From positions 1 to 33,524 of the forward strand of contig NZ_LZTB01000068.1 of assembly GCF_001665685.1 (NCBI RefSeq): a stretch of DNA of 33,524 nt, given 5' to 3'. Position 1 is the stretch's first letter, and each line of letters opens with the position of its first letter. The notes beneath the pieces were generated by a model, which saw only the letters and a program-made list of their open reading frames with translations, was not told where the DNA came from and did not search any database. The position numbers were made by a program, and so were the translations under genes. The stretch is from Mycobacterium sp. 852013-50091_SCH5140682 (lineage in GTDB: Bacteria; Actinomycetota; Actinomycetes; Mycobacteriales; Mycobacteriaceae). Shown here one piece after another: positions 7,112 to 14,017 of this stretch.

Positions 7112-7154
7112 TGGGGTCGGTTTTAGGTGTGTATTGATGTTCCCTCTGACGTGA
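7112..7154 (+). repeat. Internal diverged copy of the transposon left end
   Basis: This stretch aligns without gaps to 634-676, directly inside the element's left terminus, with about 35 of 43 identical positions. The shared core is GGTGTGTATTG-TGTTCCC. It separates the nickel/chromate module from the copper module and suggests that a shorter element once ended here. Confidence 0.72.
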
Positions 7155-7182
7155 TGTGCTGATTGTGAGCGTAAGAGGGAAC
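7139..7182 (+). repeat. Stem-loop with GTTCCCTCT arms
   Basis: GTTCCCTCTGACG (7139-7151) pairs with CGTAAGAGGGAAC (7170-7182) in 12 of 13 positions across an 18-nt spacer. The arms match the TGTTCCC subterminal repeat at the left end, here inverted rather than direct. A protein-binding site is more likely than a terminator because no T-run follows. Confidence 0.6.
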
Positions 7183-7367
7183 GGTGTATGGCAGCGGTGT
7201 TGCCGCAAAGGGATTCGTTGGTTCGTCAACCGGAGCGGGCAGCGTCTGTCTTGTGTTGGCGTCAAAGATCTGTGCTGTGCTGTCGGTGCCGCGCAGTGCG
7301 GGTTGGTCGGTGTTCCCGCGTTGGGTGGTGGCCGGCGGTTTGGTGAACCATCCTGTGGGATAGGGGT

Positions 7368-7577
7368 CTATGAGGGCCGGGTCGAGTTGTGTGGTTGGTC
7401 TGTGCCGGAGTCGTGGGTCTGACCGCCGTGCCCGCTCATCATGGCCATCATCATCACGGGACAGGCCAGCACGACCAACGCCAGCAGGACAGTCGAGGCG
7501 CGACCTCCACCGGCTAATACGCCAACGATGATGGCCGCCAGTGCTAGGGCGTACCACGCGAGGTGTTGTCGCTTCAT
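7368..7577 (-). CDS. Small two-span membrane protein with CPVMMMAMM motif
   Basis: This 69-residue protein starts at an ATG at 7577 behind a GGGAAAGGGA ribosome binding site. It has two hydrophobic segments (about residues 7-22 and 27-47). The second ends ACPVMMMAMMSGHGG, dense in Cys, Met and His and followed by a polar His-containing tail. Short proteins with this Cys-Pro-Met-Met/His-Gly pattern (DUF2933-like) are common in copper-resistance loci and are thought to bind Cu(I). It ends the minus-strand copper cluster, 133 bp after the PNPOx-like gene. The family name is tentative. A copper role rests on motif and context. Confidence 0.65.
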   Translation of the reverse strand: MKRQHLAWYALALAAIIVGVLAGGGRASTVLLALVVLACPVMMMAMMSGHGGQTHDSGTDQPHNSTRPS

Positions 7578-7641
7578 TGTTGGTCCCTTTCCCTCTGCGG
7601 TGTCAGATTTCACGGTGCGCCGACGGTGCCTCACCCCGTAA

Positions 7642-7678
7642 TGGCCTTATGTCCTTGTGCCGTAGGGCCGGAGGTCGC
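7642..7678 (-). promoter_or_regulatory. Weak tandem DosR-like sites upstream of the small CP-MM gene
   Basis: AGGACATAAGGCCA (minus strand, 7642-7655) matches the core GGGACTWWAGTCCC at about 10 of 14 positions. A poorer match occupies 7665-7678, with centres about 23 bp apart. Tandem boxes at such spacing are typical of DosR promoters, but these scores are low and may be chance. Confidence 0.25.
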
Positions 7679-7710
7679 CATGTCTTCCGGCTCGTGTGCC
7701 TGGGTTCCTG

Positions 7711-8229
7711 TTATCTGCCTGCAGGGAGATGTGCGTGGCTGATGGCGTGAGCGGGCCGGCGCATGATGGTGGCCGCTGGCATGGCGATCCCGTAGGTGGA
7801 CAGGATGTGGTGTGGTCGGATGGCGATGAAGCACATGTCGCCGGTCTCGGCGACGATGCGTTGTTCTGCCCGCAGGATCCGGCGGTGAAACCACGTCGAC
7901 TGAAACGCTGCCAACGCTGCGACGTCGTGGGAATCGAGGATTGTTGCGGTGGCCTGGAATTGCACTGTGGCGGGGGGAAACAGAGGCAGGGCACGGTGGG
8001 GTACCGGGATGACGAAGGCCACCGCGGATGCCTGTGCGATGTGGGCGACCTTGACGGTGCTGGTCCTGGTCGTCACGTACAGCACCAAGGGCTGCGCCGG
8101 CGGCGATACGGCGTAGATGACCCCGCTGGCCTGCGGCAGGCCCCGGGGGCTCACGGTGGACAGGGTGCCGAACGTGCGTTGGCGAATGGCACGTTCGACG
8201 TGCTGGAATTCCGTGTCCTGCTGCGTCAT
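7711..8229 (-). CDS. Pyridoxamine 5'-phosphate oxidase-like (split-barrel flavin) protein
   Basis: This 172-residue protein has the PNPOx-like split-barrel pattern. The opening helix is followed by RTFGTLSTVSPRGLPQASGVIYAVS, then a strand with LYVTTRTSTVKVAHIAQASAVAFVIPV, then a C-terminal segment MCFIAIRPHHILSTYGIAMP. Family members bind FMN, F420 or heme and reduce small molecules. Nothing in the sequence fixes the cofactor. The ATG at 8229 gives normal length, and the ribosome binding site is weak. It lies 39 bp after the Met-rich membrane protein in the minus-strand copper cluster. Proteins of this fold are frequent in mycobacterial hypoxia (DosR) regulons, which is relevant to the DosR-like boxes nearby. 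Confidence 0.8.
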   Translation of the reverse strand: MTQQDTEFQHVERAIRQRTFGTLSTVSPRGLPQASGVIYAVSPPAQPLVLYVTTRTSTVKVAHIAQASAVAFVIPVPHRALPLFPPATVQFQATATILDSHDVAALAAFQSTWFHRRILRAEQRIVAETGDMCFIAIRPHHILSTYGIAMPAATIMRRPAHAISHAHLPAGR

Positions 8230-8268
8230 TGCGGCCCTACCCGGCGACGGGTGCTTCGGCTGAAATGG

Positions 8269-8631
8269 TTACGGGTGGTGGGTAGTGGGTCCGGACGGTG
8301 TGACAGACGTGGGTTGTTGACCGGGTGCGGGCATTTCACCCGGCCCCATCATCGAGCCGGGGCCCATCATGCCGCCTGGTGTCGTCATACCTCCGGGTGT
8401 AGTGGTGCAGGCTGGCCCTTGCTGCCATTGGCCGTGGCGGTAGCCGCCGGTCCAGTAATGGCCGGTGTTGGTGCTGGCGATGAAGAAGCCGGCGAAGAAC
8501 ACCACCGCGACGATGAACACCACACCGGCGACGATGCCCACCCAGGCTGCCACGTGGGTGAGTCGGCTCGGTCGTTCTACTGGCGAGGGCGCAGTCTGGG
8601 ATTCGACAGGTGGTTCAACTGATGCGGTCAT
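8269..8631 (-). CDS. Met/Gly/Pro-rich single-span membrane protein, probable copper binder
   Basis: The product has 120 residues: a cytosolic N-terminus of about 26 residues, one transmembrane segment (about 27-51, VAAWVGIVAGVVFIVAVVFFAGFFI), then an extracytoplasmic tail. The tail holds GHYWTGGYRHGQWQQG and repeats of PGGMM/PGSMM/PGEM. Spaced methionines with His and Trp resemble extracellular Cu(I)-binding segments, and the gene stands between a PNPOx protein and a multicopper oxidase. I know no named family. The ATG at 8631 is chosen because it gives a clean positive-inside membrane segment. The oxidase gene upstream ends 230 bp away, leaving room for an independent promoter. Confidence 0.7.
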   Translation of the reverse strand: MTASVEPPVESQTAPSPVERPSRLTHVAAWVGIVAGVVFIVAVVFFAGFFIASTNTGHYWTGGYRHGQWQQGPACTTTPGGMTTPGGMMGPGSMMGPGEMPAPGQQPTSVTPSGPTTHHP

Positions 8632-8733
8632 GGTTGGCGTCCCTTGTGTTGTGGTGTGCCCACTTGGCCGGCGAAGCAGGTGCCTGCGTCGGGCGATACA
8701 GCCAGTTTCGACGTGCAGGTGCCGGGGCGGTTA

Positions 8734-8747
8734 GGGTCTTTGGACCC
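8734..8747 (+). promoter_or_regulatory. DosR-like box upstream of the Met-rich gene
   Basis: GGGTCTTTGGACCC is an almost perfect palindrome (GGGTC, TTTG, GACCC). It matches the DosR core GGGACTWWAGTCCC at 11 of 14 positions and lies about 103 bp before the start at 8631. A second, poorer candidate (TGGACCTGCGCCAT, 8756-8769) is centred 22 bp away. Confidence 0.4.
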
Positions 8748-8861
8748 CGGTTGGATGGACCTGCGCCATGGGGTGTTGGGTCACGGTGCTCGGGACACAC
8801 GAACCGCTCAGCGCGGCGCGATGAGATACCGGTGGCCAGCAGGTCTGACGGGCCGCTGCGG

Positions 8862-10372
8862 CTAGGTGTGATAGTCGAGGCTGCTCATCATCCCGGCGGC
8901 TTGGTGATAGGTGTTGTGGCAGTGCATCATCCAGATGCCGGGGTTGTCGGCGATCAGCGCGACGGCCAGTTTCTGCATGGGCAGCACGATCGCGGTGTCT
9001 TTGCGCGGTCCGCGGCTGCCGTCGGGTTTGATGATCTGGAAGGTGTGGCCGTGCAGGTGCATGGGGTGCCACATCATGGTGTTGTTGGCGAACGTGAGCA
9101 CCGCGCGCTGGCCCTGATTGATCTGAAGGGGCTGGTTTTTGCCGAAGGGTGCCCCGTTGATGGTCCAGTTGTATTGCGCCATACCGCCACCCAGAACCGC
9201 GGCGAGATTCACGTCAGGGGCTGTGCCGCCGAGGTCGACCGGTGGTGTGGCGGTGAATGTTTCGGCGGTGCCGACCCGTTTGGTCAGTTCCGGTGGTTGC
9301 AGGCCGGGGTCGGGTGGGCTGCCCGCCCCGGTGGACAGCAGTGCCCGTGCCAATGCGTTTTTCCCTTCCGCCACTGCGACGAGCGGGTAGACGCCGTCGG
9401 CGGCGGTGACTAGGACGTCGTAGCGTTCCCCCATGCCCACCAGTACGGCGTCGACGTCGGTGGGGGTGACCGGGTAGCCGTCGGTGTGGGTGACCGTCAT
9501 CGTGTGCCCGGCCAGCGCGACCCGAAACGCGGTGTCCGAGCCGGCGTTGATGATGCGGATGCGGATCCGTTGGCCGGGTTTGGCGGAGAAGACTGTGGGT
9601 GCGGCCGGGATGCGGCCGTTGATCAGGTAGTACGGGTAGGCGATGTCCCCGGCATCCCCGCCCAACAGTGGACTGCTGCCCACACCGCTCATGGAGCCCA
9701 TCGATCCCATGCCACCCATACCGGGCATGCCGTGGTGGAGGGTGTCGAAGATCTGTTGGGGGGTTTTGCCGATGCCGTCGGTCCAGTCATCGAGCACGAC
9801 AATCCACTCGGCGTCGTAGGCGCCTGTGTCGGTGGGGTCGTCGACGATCACCGGCAGATACAGCCCGAAATCGGCGTCGAGTTCGGTGTGCGGGTGGGCC
9901 CAGTAGGTGCCCGGATGCGGCACGGAGAACCGGTAGGTGAAATCGTGGCCGGCGGCGATATCGGGGGTGGCCGGGGCGGCCCCGTCCATGTCGTTGCGCA
10001 GGGCGATGCCGTGCCAGTGCACCGAGGTGGGGTGATCGAGCCCGTTGCTCACGGTGACGGCGACCTCGTCGCCGACGGTGGCCCGGATCGGCCCAGCGGG
10101 GATCGTGTCGCCGTAGGCCAGGGTGTGTGCGGTGGGACCACCGAGGTCGATGGTGACCGGGGCGGGCTTCAATGCTGCGGTGACGGTGCGGCCGGTGTGC
10201 GGGCGGGCCGCCTCGGCGGCGTCGATCGCGCCCGTCAACCCGCCGGGGTGTCGCCCGGGGCCGGTGACGGTGTCCGGGTGTTGCTGCAGCCGGCCAACGC
10301 CAAGCCGCCGGCGATGGTGGTGGCCAGAAAACCGCGCCGGTTGAGCCGCACGCCCAGTGGGGATGACGCCAT
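8862..10372 (-). pseudogene. Multicopper oxidase with a frameshift between Tat leader and enzyme
   Basis: The ATG at 10372 follows GAAGAGG and encodes a Tat/lipoprotein leader: NRRGFLATTIAGGLALAGCS, with twin arginines and a lipobox Cys at 29. The frame stops at 10237-10235 after 45 codons. The mature oxidase continues in another frame from about 10238 (TTG) to 8862, 458 residues, with no other lesion. All copper motifs are present: HWHG, WAHPHTE, HPMHLHGHTF and HCHNTYHQAAGMM, plus a Met/Gly-rich loop (MPGMGGMGSMGSM). One extra base near the GGGTTGA run would join the parts. Such enzymes oxidise Cu(I) outside the membrane. As written, the enzyme would lack export. Sequencing error in the G-run, true decay or coupled restart at TTG are all possible. 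Confidence 0.85.
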
Positions 10373-10487
10373 CGCGAGCCTCTTCTCTGGTTGACCGCGG
10401 CGTGGTTGGTTCAACTGCGACGGGTGTCGGGCGCGGCGGGTCCGCCTAGCCCAGCCTGCCACCGAATCTGCGTAGGGGTGGTGAGGG

Positions 10488-10736
10488 TCAGCGATGTTCG
10501 CGCAGCAGTGCCATGCGCCGCCGGAACTCCTCTTCATCGATCTCACCGCGCGCGAAACGTTCGGTCAGCAGGTCATCGGCACGTGGTGATCGGTTGGGGC
10601 CGCTGCGGTTTCGGCTTTCGACGCCCAGGGTGCGGCCGGCCAACACAATCGTGGTAATCAACCCGCCCCAAAACAGCACCATTACCACCGTCATCATGAT
10701 CCAACCGCCCCAGCCGCCGCCGTACCACATCATCAT
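10488..10736 (-). CDS. Small membrane protein with C-terminal SHOCT domain
   Basis: This 82-residue protein starts at one of three consecutive ATG codons (10736, 10733, 10730) behind GGAAGAGG. The N-terminus MMMWYGGGWGGW leads into one transmembrane helix (about residues 13-34). A polar linker is followed by a SHOCT motif near the C-terminus (LLTERFARGEIDEEEFRRRMALL). SHOCT segments are short oligomerisation modules found in many actinobacterial membrane proteins. The aromatic, Gly- and Met-rich head is typical of small proteins beside copper oxidases. It precedes the multicopper oxidase by 115 bp on the same strand and is probably the first gene of the minus-strand copper unit. Confidence 0.8.
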   Translation of the reverse strand: MMMWYGGGWGGWIMMTVVMVLFWGGLITTIVLAGRTLGVESRNRSGPNRSPRADDLLTERFARGEIDEEEFRRRMALLREHR

Positions 10737-10818
10737 CGTTGCCTCTTCCGGTCCACCACCGCATCGTGCCAGCGGTGGTGCTGCTTGCGAGGATGCCCGC
10801 ACGCGGCTTGTGTGGGTA

Positions 10819-10832
10819 GGGCCGAAAGACCC
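10819..10832 (+). promoter_or_regulatory. DosR-like box 1 in the copper divergent promoter
   Basis: GGGCCGAAAGACCC matches the core GGGACTWWAGTCCC at 11 of 14 positions. It is also 12 of 14 identical to the minus-strand reading of the box at 8734-8747 (GGGTCCAAAGACCC). It lies about 83 bp before the SHOCT start. Confidence 0.4.
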
Positions 10833-10922
10833 CCTGATGTGTGCGGGGTGCCCGCAGATCCCTGCCCGGTGATTGCGCGGTGAGGCCACCCGGGGGTTCG
10901 CGGGCCCTGGACGTTGTGCGAA

Positions 10923-10936
10923 TGGACTATTGGCCC
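10923..10936 (+). promoter_or_regulatory. DosR-like box 2 in the copper divergent promoter
   Basis: TGGACTATTGGCCC matches the core at 11 of 14 positions and closely resembles variant boxes of the GGACCTTTGGCCC type that I recall from hspX-like promoters. Its centre is 104 bp from box 1, close to ten helical turns. Confidence 0.4.
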
Positions 10937-11240
10937 TATCCGCAGGTGCCCGCAGCGTCGCATGGTGGATGCGGGCACCGCGCCAGGGATCGTGGGGTAC
11001 GCAGATGCGGCACAGCAGCCAGGACATGGGTGAGCAGCATCGCGGTGATCTCGACACTCGGCAGCATCTGGTGCACCGGCCCCGCGCCGGGGCTCGCTGT
11101 CGCGCCGCGGTGACACCTCGGCTGCCCCGCTGGTGTGTGGCGGCCGTTATCGACGGCTGTCGGTGGGAGCGACGCCAGGCGAGATCGGTGCTGGGCGGCG
11201 GCGGGGAGGTGCCGCAGTGGTGAGACCGGAAGGGGCGGCG

Positions 11241-13607
11241 ATGAATACAACTGTTCTGGGTGTGGGTGGTTTGGCGTGGGCGTCGTCGCAGGCCGTGGTG
11301 GAAAGCGTCCTGGGACGCCGACCGGGCGTGGTCGCGGTGCAGGCCAATGCGGCCAACCAGACTGCGACGGTGACCTATGACCCGGCGGTGACCACGGTGG
11401 CGCAATTGTCGGGCTGGGTGCGCGAGTGCGGTCTGCACTGCGCGGGCCGATCAGTGCCCCATCATCTGTGTGACCCGATGGCCGAACCGCCCCAGCCCGC
11501 CGAGCACCATCGGCGCCCCGCCGAGCGTGACGCGCATCCCGCGCCCTCGCCGCACGAGGCGATGGGTCACGGCGGCCACGGCGCCATGTCCATGGATGCC
11601 ATGGTGCGTGATATGCGCAACCGGTTCCTGGTGGCGCTGGTGCTGTCGATTCCGATCATGCTGTTCTCCCCGATGGGCCGCGACATGCTCGGGTTCACCG
11701 TCCCGGCGCCGTTCGGGCTGCGCGACGACGTCTTCACCTTGGTGCTGAGCTTGCCGGTGGTGTTCTACTCGGCATGGATCTTTTTCGACGGGGCATACCG
11801 GGCCTTGCGGGCCCGCACCCTGGACATGATGGTGCTGGTCGCGGTGGCCGTGGGCACCGGCTGGGGATACAGCGTCGGAGTCACCCTGACCGGCGGCGGA
11901 GATGTCTTCTACGAAGCCGCAGCCATGCTGACAACCTTTGTGCTGCTGGGACATTGGTTCGAGATGCGGGCCCGCGGCGGCGCCAACGACGCCATCCGCA
12001 CCCTGCTGGAGCTGGCACCGCCGACCGCGGTGGTGGTGCGCGGCGGCGAACCGATCGAGGTGCCCACCGCCGATGTGGTGGTCGGTGACCTGCTGTTGAT
12101 CCGCCCCGGCGCCAAGATCCCCGTCGACGGGACCGTCGCTGAGGGCCACTCGGAGGTCGACGAGTCCATGGTCACCGGGGAAAGCTTGCCGGTGACCAAA
12201 GACGCCGGGTCGGCCGTGATCGGCGCCTCGATCAACACCACCGGCAGCCTGCGGGTGCGGGCCACCAAAGTGGGGTCGGACACCGCCCTGGCCCAGATCG
12301 TGGCGATGGTGCAGGAAGCGCAGAACTCCAAGGCCCCCGGTCAGCGGTTGGCCGACCGCGCCGCGTTCTGGCTGGTGCTCGTGGCGCTCATCGGCGGCAC
12401 CCTGACGTTCGTCATCTGGTGGGCCACCGGTGCGGGTATCCAGACCGCGCTGCTGTTCGCGATCACCGTGGTGGTGATCACCTGTCCCGACGCGCTAGGG
12501 TTGGCCACCCCGACCGCGATCATGGTGGGCACCGGGCTGGGCGCACAGCGTGGGGTGTTATTCAAAAACGCTGCGGCCCTGGAAACCTCGGCACGCATCG
12601 ACACCGCCGTGATGGACAAGACCGGCACCTTGACCAAAGGGGAACCCGAGGTCACCGACATTGTTGTCGACGGCATCACCGAGGACCAGCTGCTCGGGTT
12701 GGTCGCGGCCGTGGAATCGGCCTCCGAACATCCCCTGGCCACCGCGATCGTGCGCTACGCCGCAGGGCGGGCGATCACCCCGTTGCCGCTCACTGACTTC
12801 CGCAACATTCCCGGCCACGGAGCTACCGCCGAGGTGGCCGGCCGCACGGTCGCGGTGGGCAACCGCAAGCTCATGGTGGACCACGACATCGACTTCGGTG
12901 CGCTGATGGACCGTCGCGAGACCTTCGCTTCGGGTGGGCGCACCGCGGTGCTGGTGGCCGTCGACGGGCACGGTGTGGCGGTCATCGCGCTCGCCGACGC
13001 GCCCCGGGAAACCTCGGCCGCCGCGGTGCGTGCCCTGCACAACCTCGGCGCGCAGGTGGTCATGCTCTCCGGCGACAACACCGCCACCGCCCAACGCATC
13101 GCCACCGGGCTGGGCATCGACACGGTCATCGCCGAAGTCCTGCCCGGTGATAAGGCCGCCGAGATCGCCCGACTGCAACGCGCGGGGAAACGGGTCGCCA
13201 TGGTCGGCGACGGGGTCAACGACGCACCCGCGCTGGCCCAGGCCGACCTCGGCATCGCCATCGGTGCCGGCACCGACGTCGCGATCGACACCGCCGATGT
13301 GGTCCTCATGCGCTCTGACCCGCTCGACGTCGCCATCGCCCTGCGCATCGGGCGCGCCACCCTGGGCAAGATGCGGCAAAACCTGGCCTGGGCCGTGGGC
13401 TACAACGTCATCGCGATACCCATCGCTGCCGGCGTCTTCGCCCCCGCCTTCGGGCTGGTGCTACGCCCCGAAATCGCCGCCCTGTCCATGTCGGGATCCA
13501 GCGTCATCGTGGCCGTCAACGCGCTGCTGCTCAAACGAGTCACACTGCCCTCACCAGGCACACCCGCCACCGCTGTGCCAGCGCAGCGCGACCCGGCGCG
13601 ACGCTAG
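11241..13607 (+). CDS. P1B-type heavy-metal (copper) translocating ATPase, CPD variant
   Basis: This 788-residue pump has an ATG at 11241 behind GGAAGGGG. The N-terminus resembles a heavy-metal-associated fold, but its loop reads GLAWASSQ and lacks CxxC. A Cys/His patch (ECGLHC...HHLC) and a linker MGHGGHGAMSMDAMVRDMRNRF follow, as in CopB-type pumps. Catalytic motifs are intact: TGES, DKTGT (phosphorylated D459), a helix-motif ASEHPLA, MVGDGVNDAPA (about 654-664) and the late-membrane YN. The transport-site motif is CPD (415-417), not the usual CPC or CPH; I recall a subgroup of bacterial copper ATPases with CPDALGLATP. It is the only plus-strand gene of the copper module. Its stop codon is interlocked with that of tnpC in a CTAG. 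Confidence 0.92.
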   Translation: MNTTVLGVGGLAWASSQAVVESVLGRRPGVVAVQANAANQTATVTYDPAVTTVAQLSGWVRECGLHCAGRSVPHHLCDPMAEPPQPAEHHRRPAERDAHPAPSPHEAMGHGGHGAMSMDAMVRDMRNRFLVALVLSIPIMLFSPMGRDMLGFTVPAPFGLRDDVFTLVLSLPVVFYSAWIFFDGAYRALRARTLDMMVLVAVAVGTGWGYSVGVTLTGGGDVFYEAAAMLTTFVLLGHWFEMRARGGANDAIRTLLELAPPTAVVVRGGEPIEVPTADVVVGDLLLIRPGAKIPVDGTVAEGHSEVDESMVTGESLPVTKDAGSAVIGASINTTGSLRVRATKVGSDTALAQIVAMVQEAQNSKAPGQRLADRAAFWLVLVALIGGTLTFVIWWATGAGIQTALLFAITVVVITCPDALGLATPTAIMVGTGLGAQRGVLFKNAAALETSARIDTAVMDKTGTLTKGEPEVTDIVVDGITEDQLLGLVAAVESASEHPLATAIVRYAAGRAITPLPLTDFRNIPGHGATAEVAGRTVAVGNRKLMVDHDIDFGALMDRRETFASGGRTAVLVAVDGHGVAVIALADAPRETSAAAVRALHNLGAQVVMLSGDNTATAQRIATGLGIDTVIAEVLPGDKAAEIARLQRAGKRVAMVGDGVNDAPALAQADLGIAIGAGTDVAIDTADVVLMRSDPLDVAIALRIGRATLGKMRQNLAWAVGYNVIAIPIAAGVFAPAFGLVLRPEIAALSMSGSSVIVAVNALLLKRVTLPSPGTPATAVPAQRDPARR

Positions 13608-14017
13608 GTGTTCTGTTCATAGCGGGCCTCAAGTTGCCCGTAGAGCAGCTCGATGGTCGCTTTCTGTTGCGCCACCGTGGCTTTGAGGTCAGCGACCTCC
13701 TTGTCGCGGGCGGCGAGTTTGTTGCGCAGCGCCGTGACGATGCTGGTTTCGCGACCGGTGGCCGGCGGCGTCTGGGTGTCGCGGTGATGGCGGTACTGGG
13801 CGATGATCGCCATGACGTGATCGTGTTTGTGGACGGTCTTACGCGTCACCCCGGCGCGGGCGGCCACGGCAGACACGGTGATTGTCGCGTTGGTCTTGCG
13901 CAGGTCGGCCAACGCCTTCTCGATATCGCGCAGCTTTTCTTGGCTGACTTGCTGGCGGTATTTTTCCAGCCCGGCCAACGCTTTCGCGGTCGGCGCCGGC
14001 GGCGGTGTGCGGCTCAT
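13604..14017 (-). CDS. tnpC: TnpC-like small coiled-coil transposition protein
   Basis: This 137-residue protein is the third gene of the recombination module. Its ATG overlaps the tnpB stop (ATGA). The N-terminal part contains a helix-turn-helix-like stretch TVSAVAARAGVTRKTVHKH. The C-terminal third is a heptad-rich coiled coil (LRNKLAARDKEVADLKATVAQQKATIELLYGQL). TnpC of Tn554 (about 125 residues) is a non-catalytic accessory that influences the efficiency and orientation of transposition, and size, place and coiled coil agree with that. Its stop codon and that of the convergent ATPase share CTAG at 13604-13607. Confidence 0.82.
   Translation of the reverse strand: MSRTPPPAPTAKALAGLEKYRQQVSQEKLRDIEKALADLRKTNATITVSAVAARAGVTRKTVHKHDHVMAIIAQYRHHRDTQTPPATGRETSIVTALRNKLAARDKEVADLKATVAQQKATIELLYGQLEARYEQNT

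Larger units (their letters stand above)
7067..7367. other. Intergenic module boundary, no convincing gene
   Basis: These 301 bases hold the diverged copy of the element's left end (7112-7154) and a stem-loop (7139-7182). Short frames exist on both strands, but none has a recognisable product. A plus-strand ATG at 7188 behind AGAGGGAAC opens about 50 Arg/Cys-rich codons that look non-coding. This could be scar sequence from an earlier insertion. Confidence 0.6.
10737..11240. other. 504-bp divergent intergenic region, no convincing gene
   Basis: This gap separates the SHOCT gene from the P-type ATPase. Frames of about 100 codons exist on both strands, but their translations are Arg/Pro/His-rich and unlike any family I know. 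One minus-strand stretch around 11000-11070 (MLPSVEITAMLLTHVLAAVPH) is hydrophobic and could be a fossil membrane segment, at low confidence. Two DosR-like boxes (10819-10832 and 10923-10936) lie here, so the region probably serves as a two-way promoter. Confidence 0.55.

Noticed and set aside
7123..7557. 144-codon minus-strand frame over the module boundary and the small membrane protein gene
   Set aside because: It overlaps the better-supported CP-MM gene in another frame and its own repeat-rich 3' part covers the stem-loop. No family likeness.
10873..11223. 116-codon plus-strand frame ahead of the P-type ATPase
   Set aside because: Arg/Trp-rich composition with no family likeness, in a region with regulatory-looking sites. 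A leader peptide cannot be excluded, but nothing supports it.
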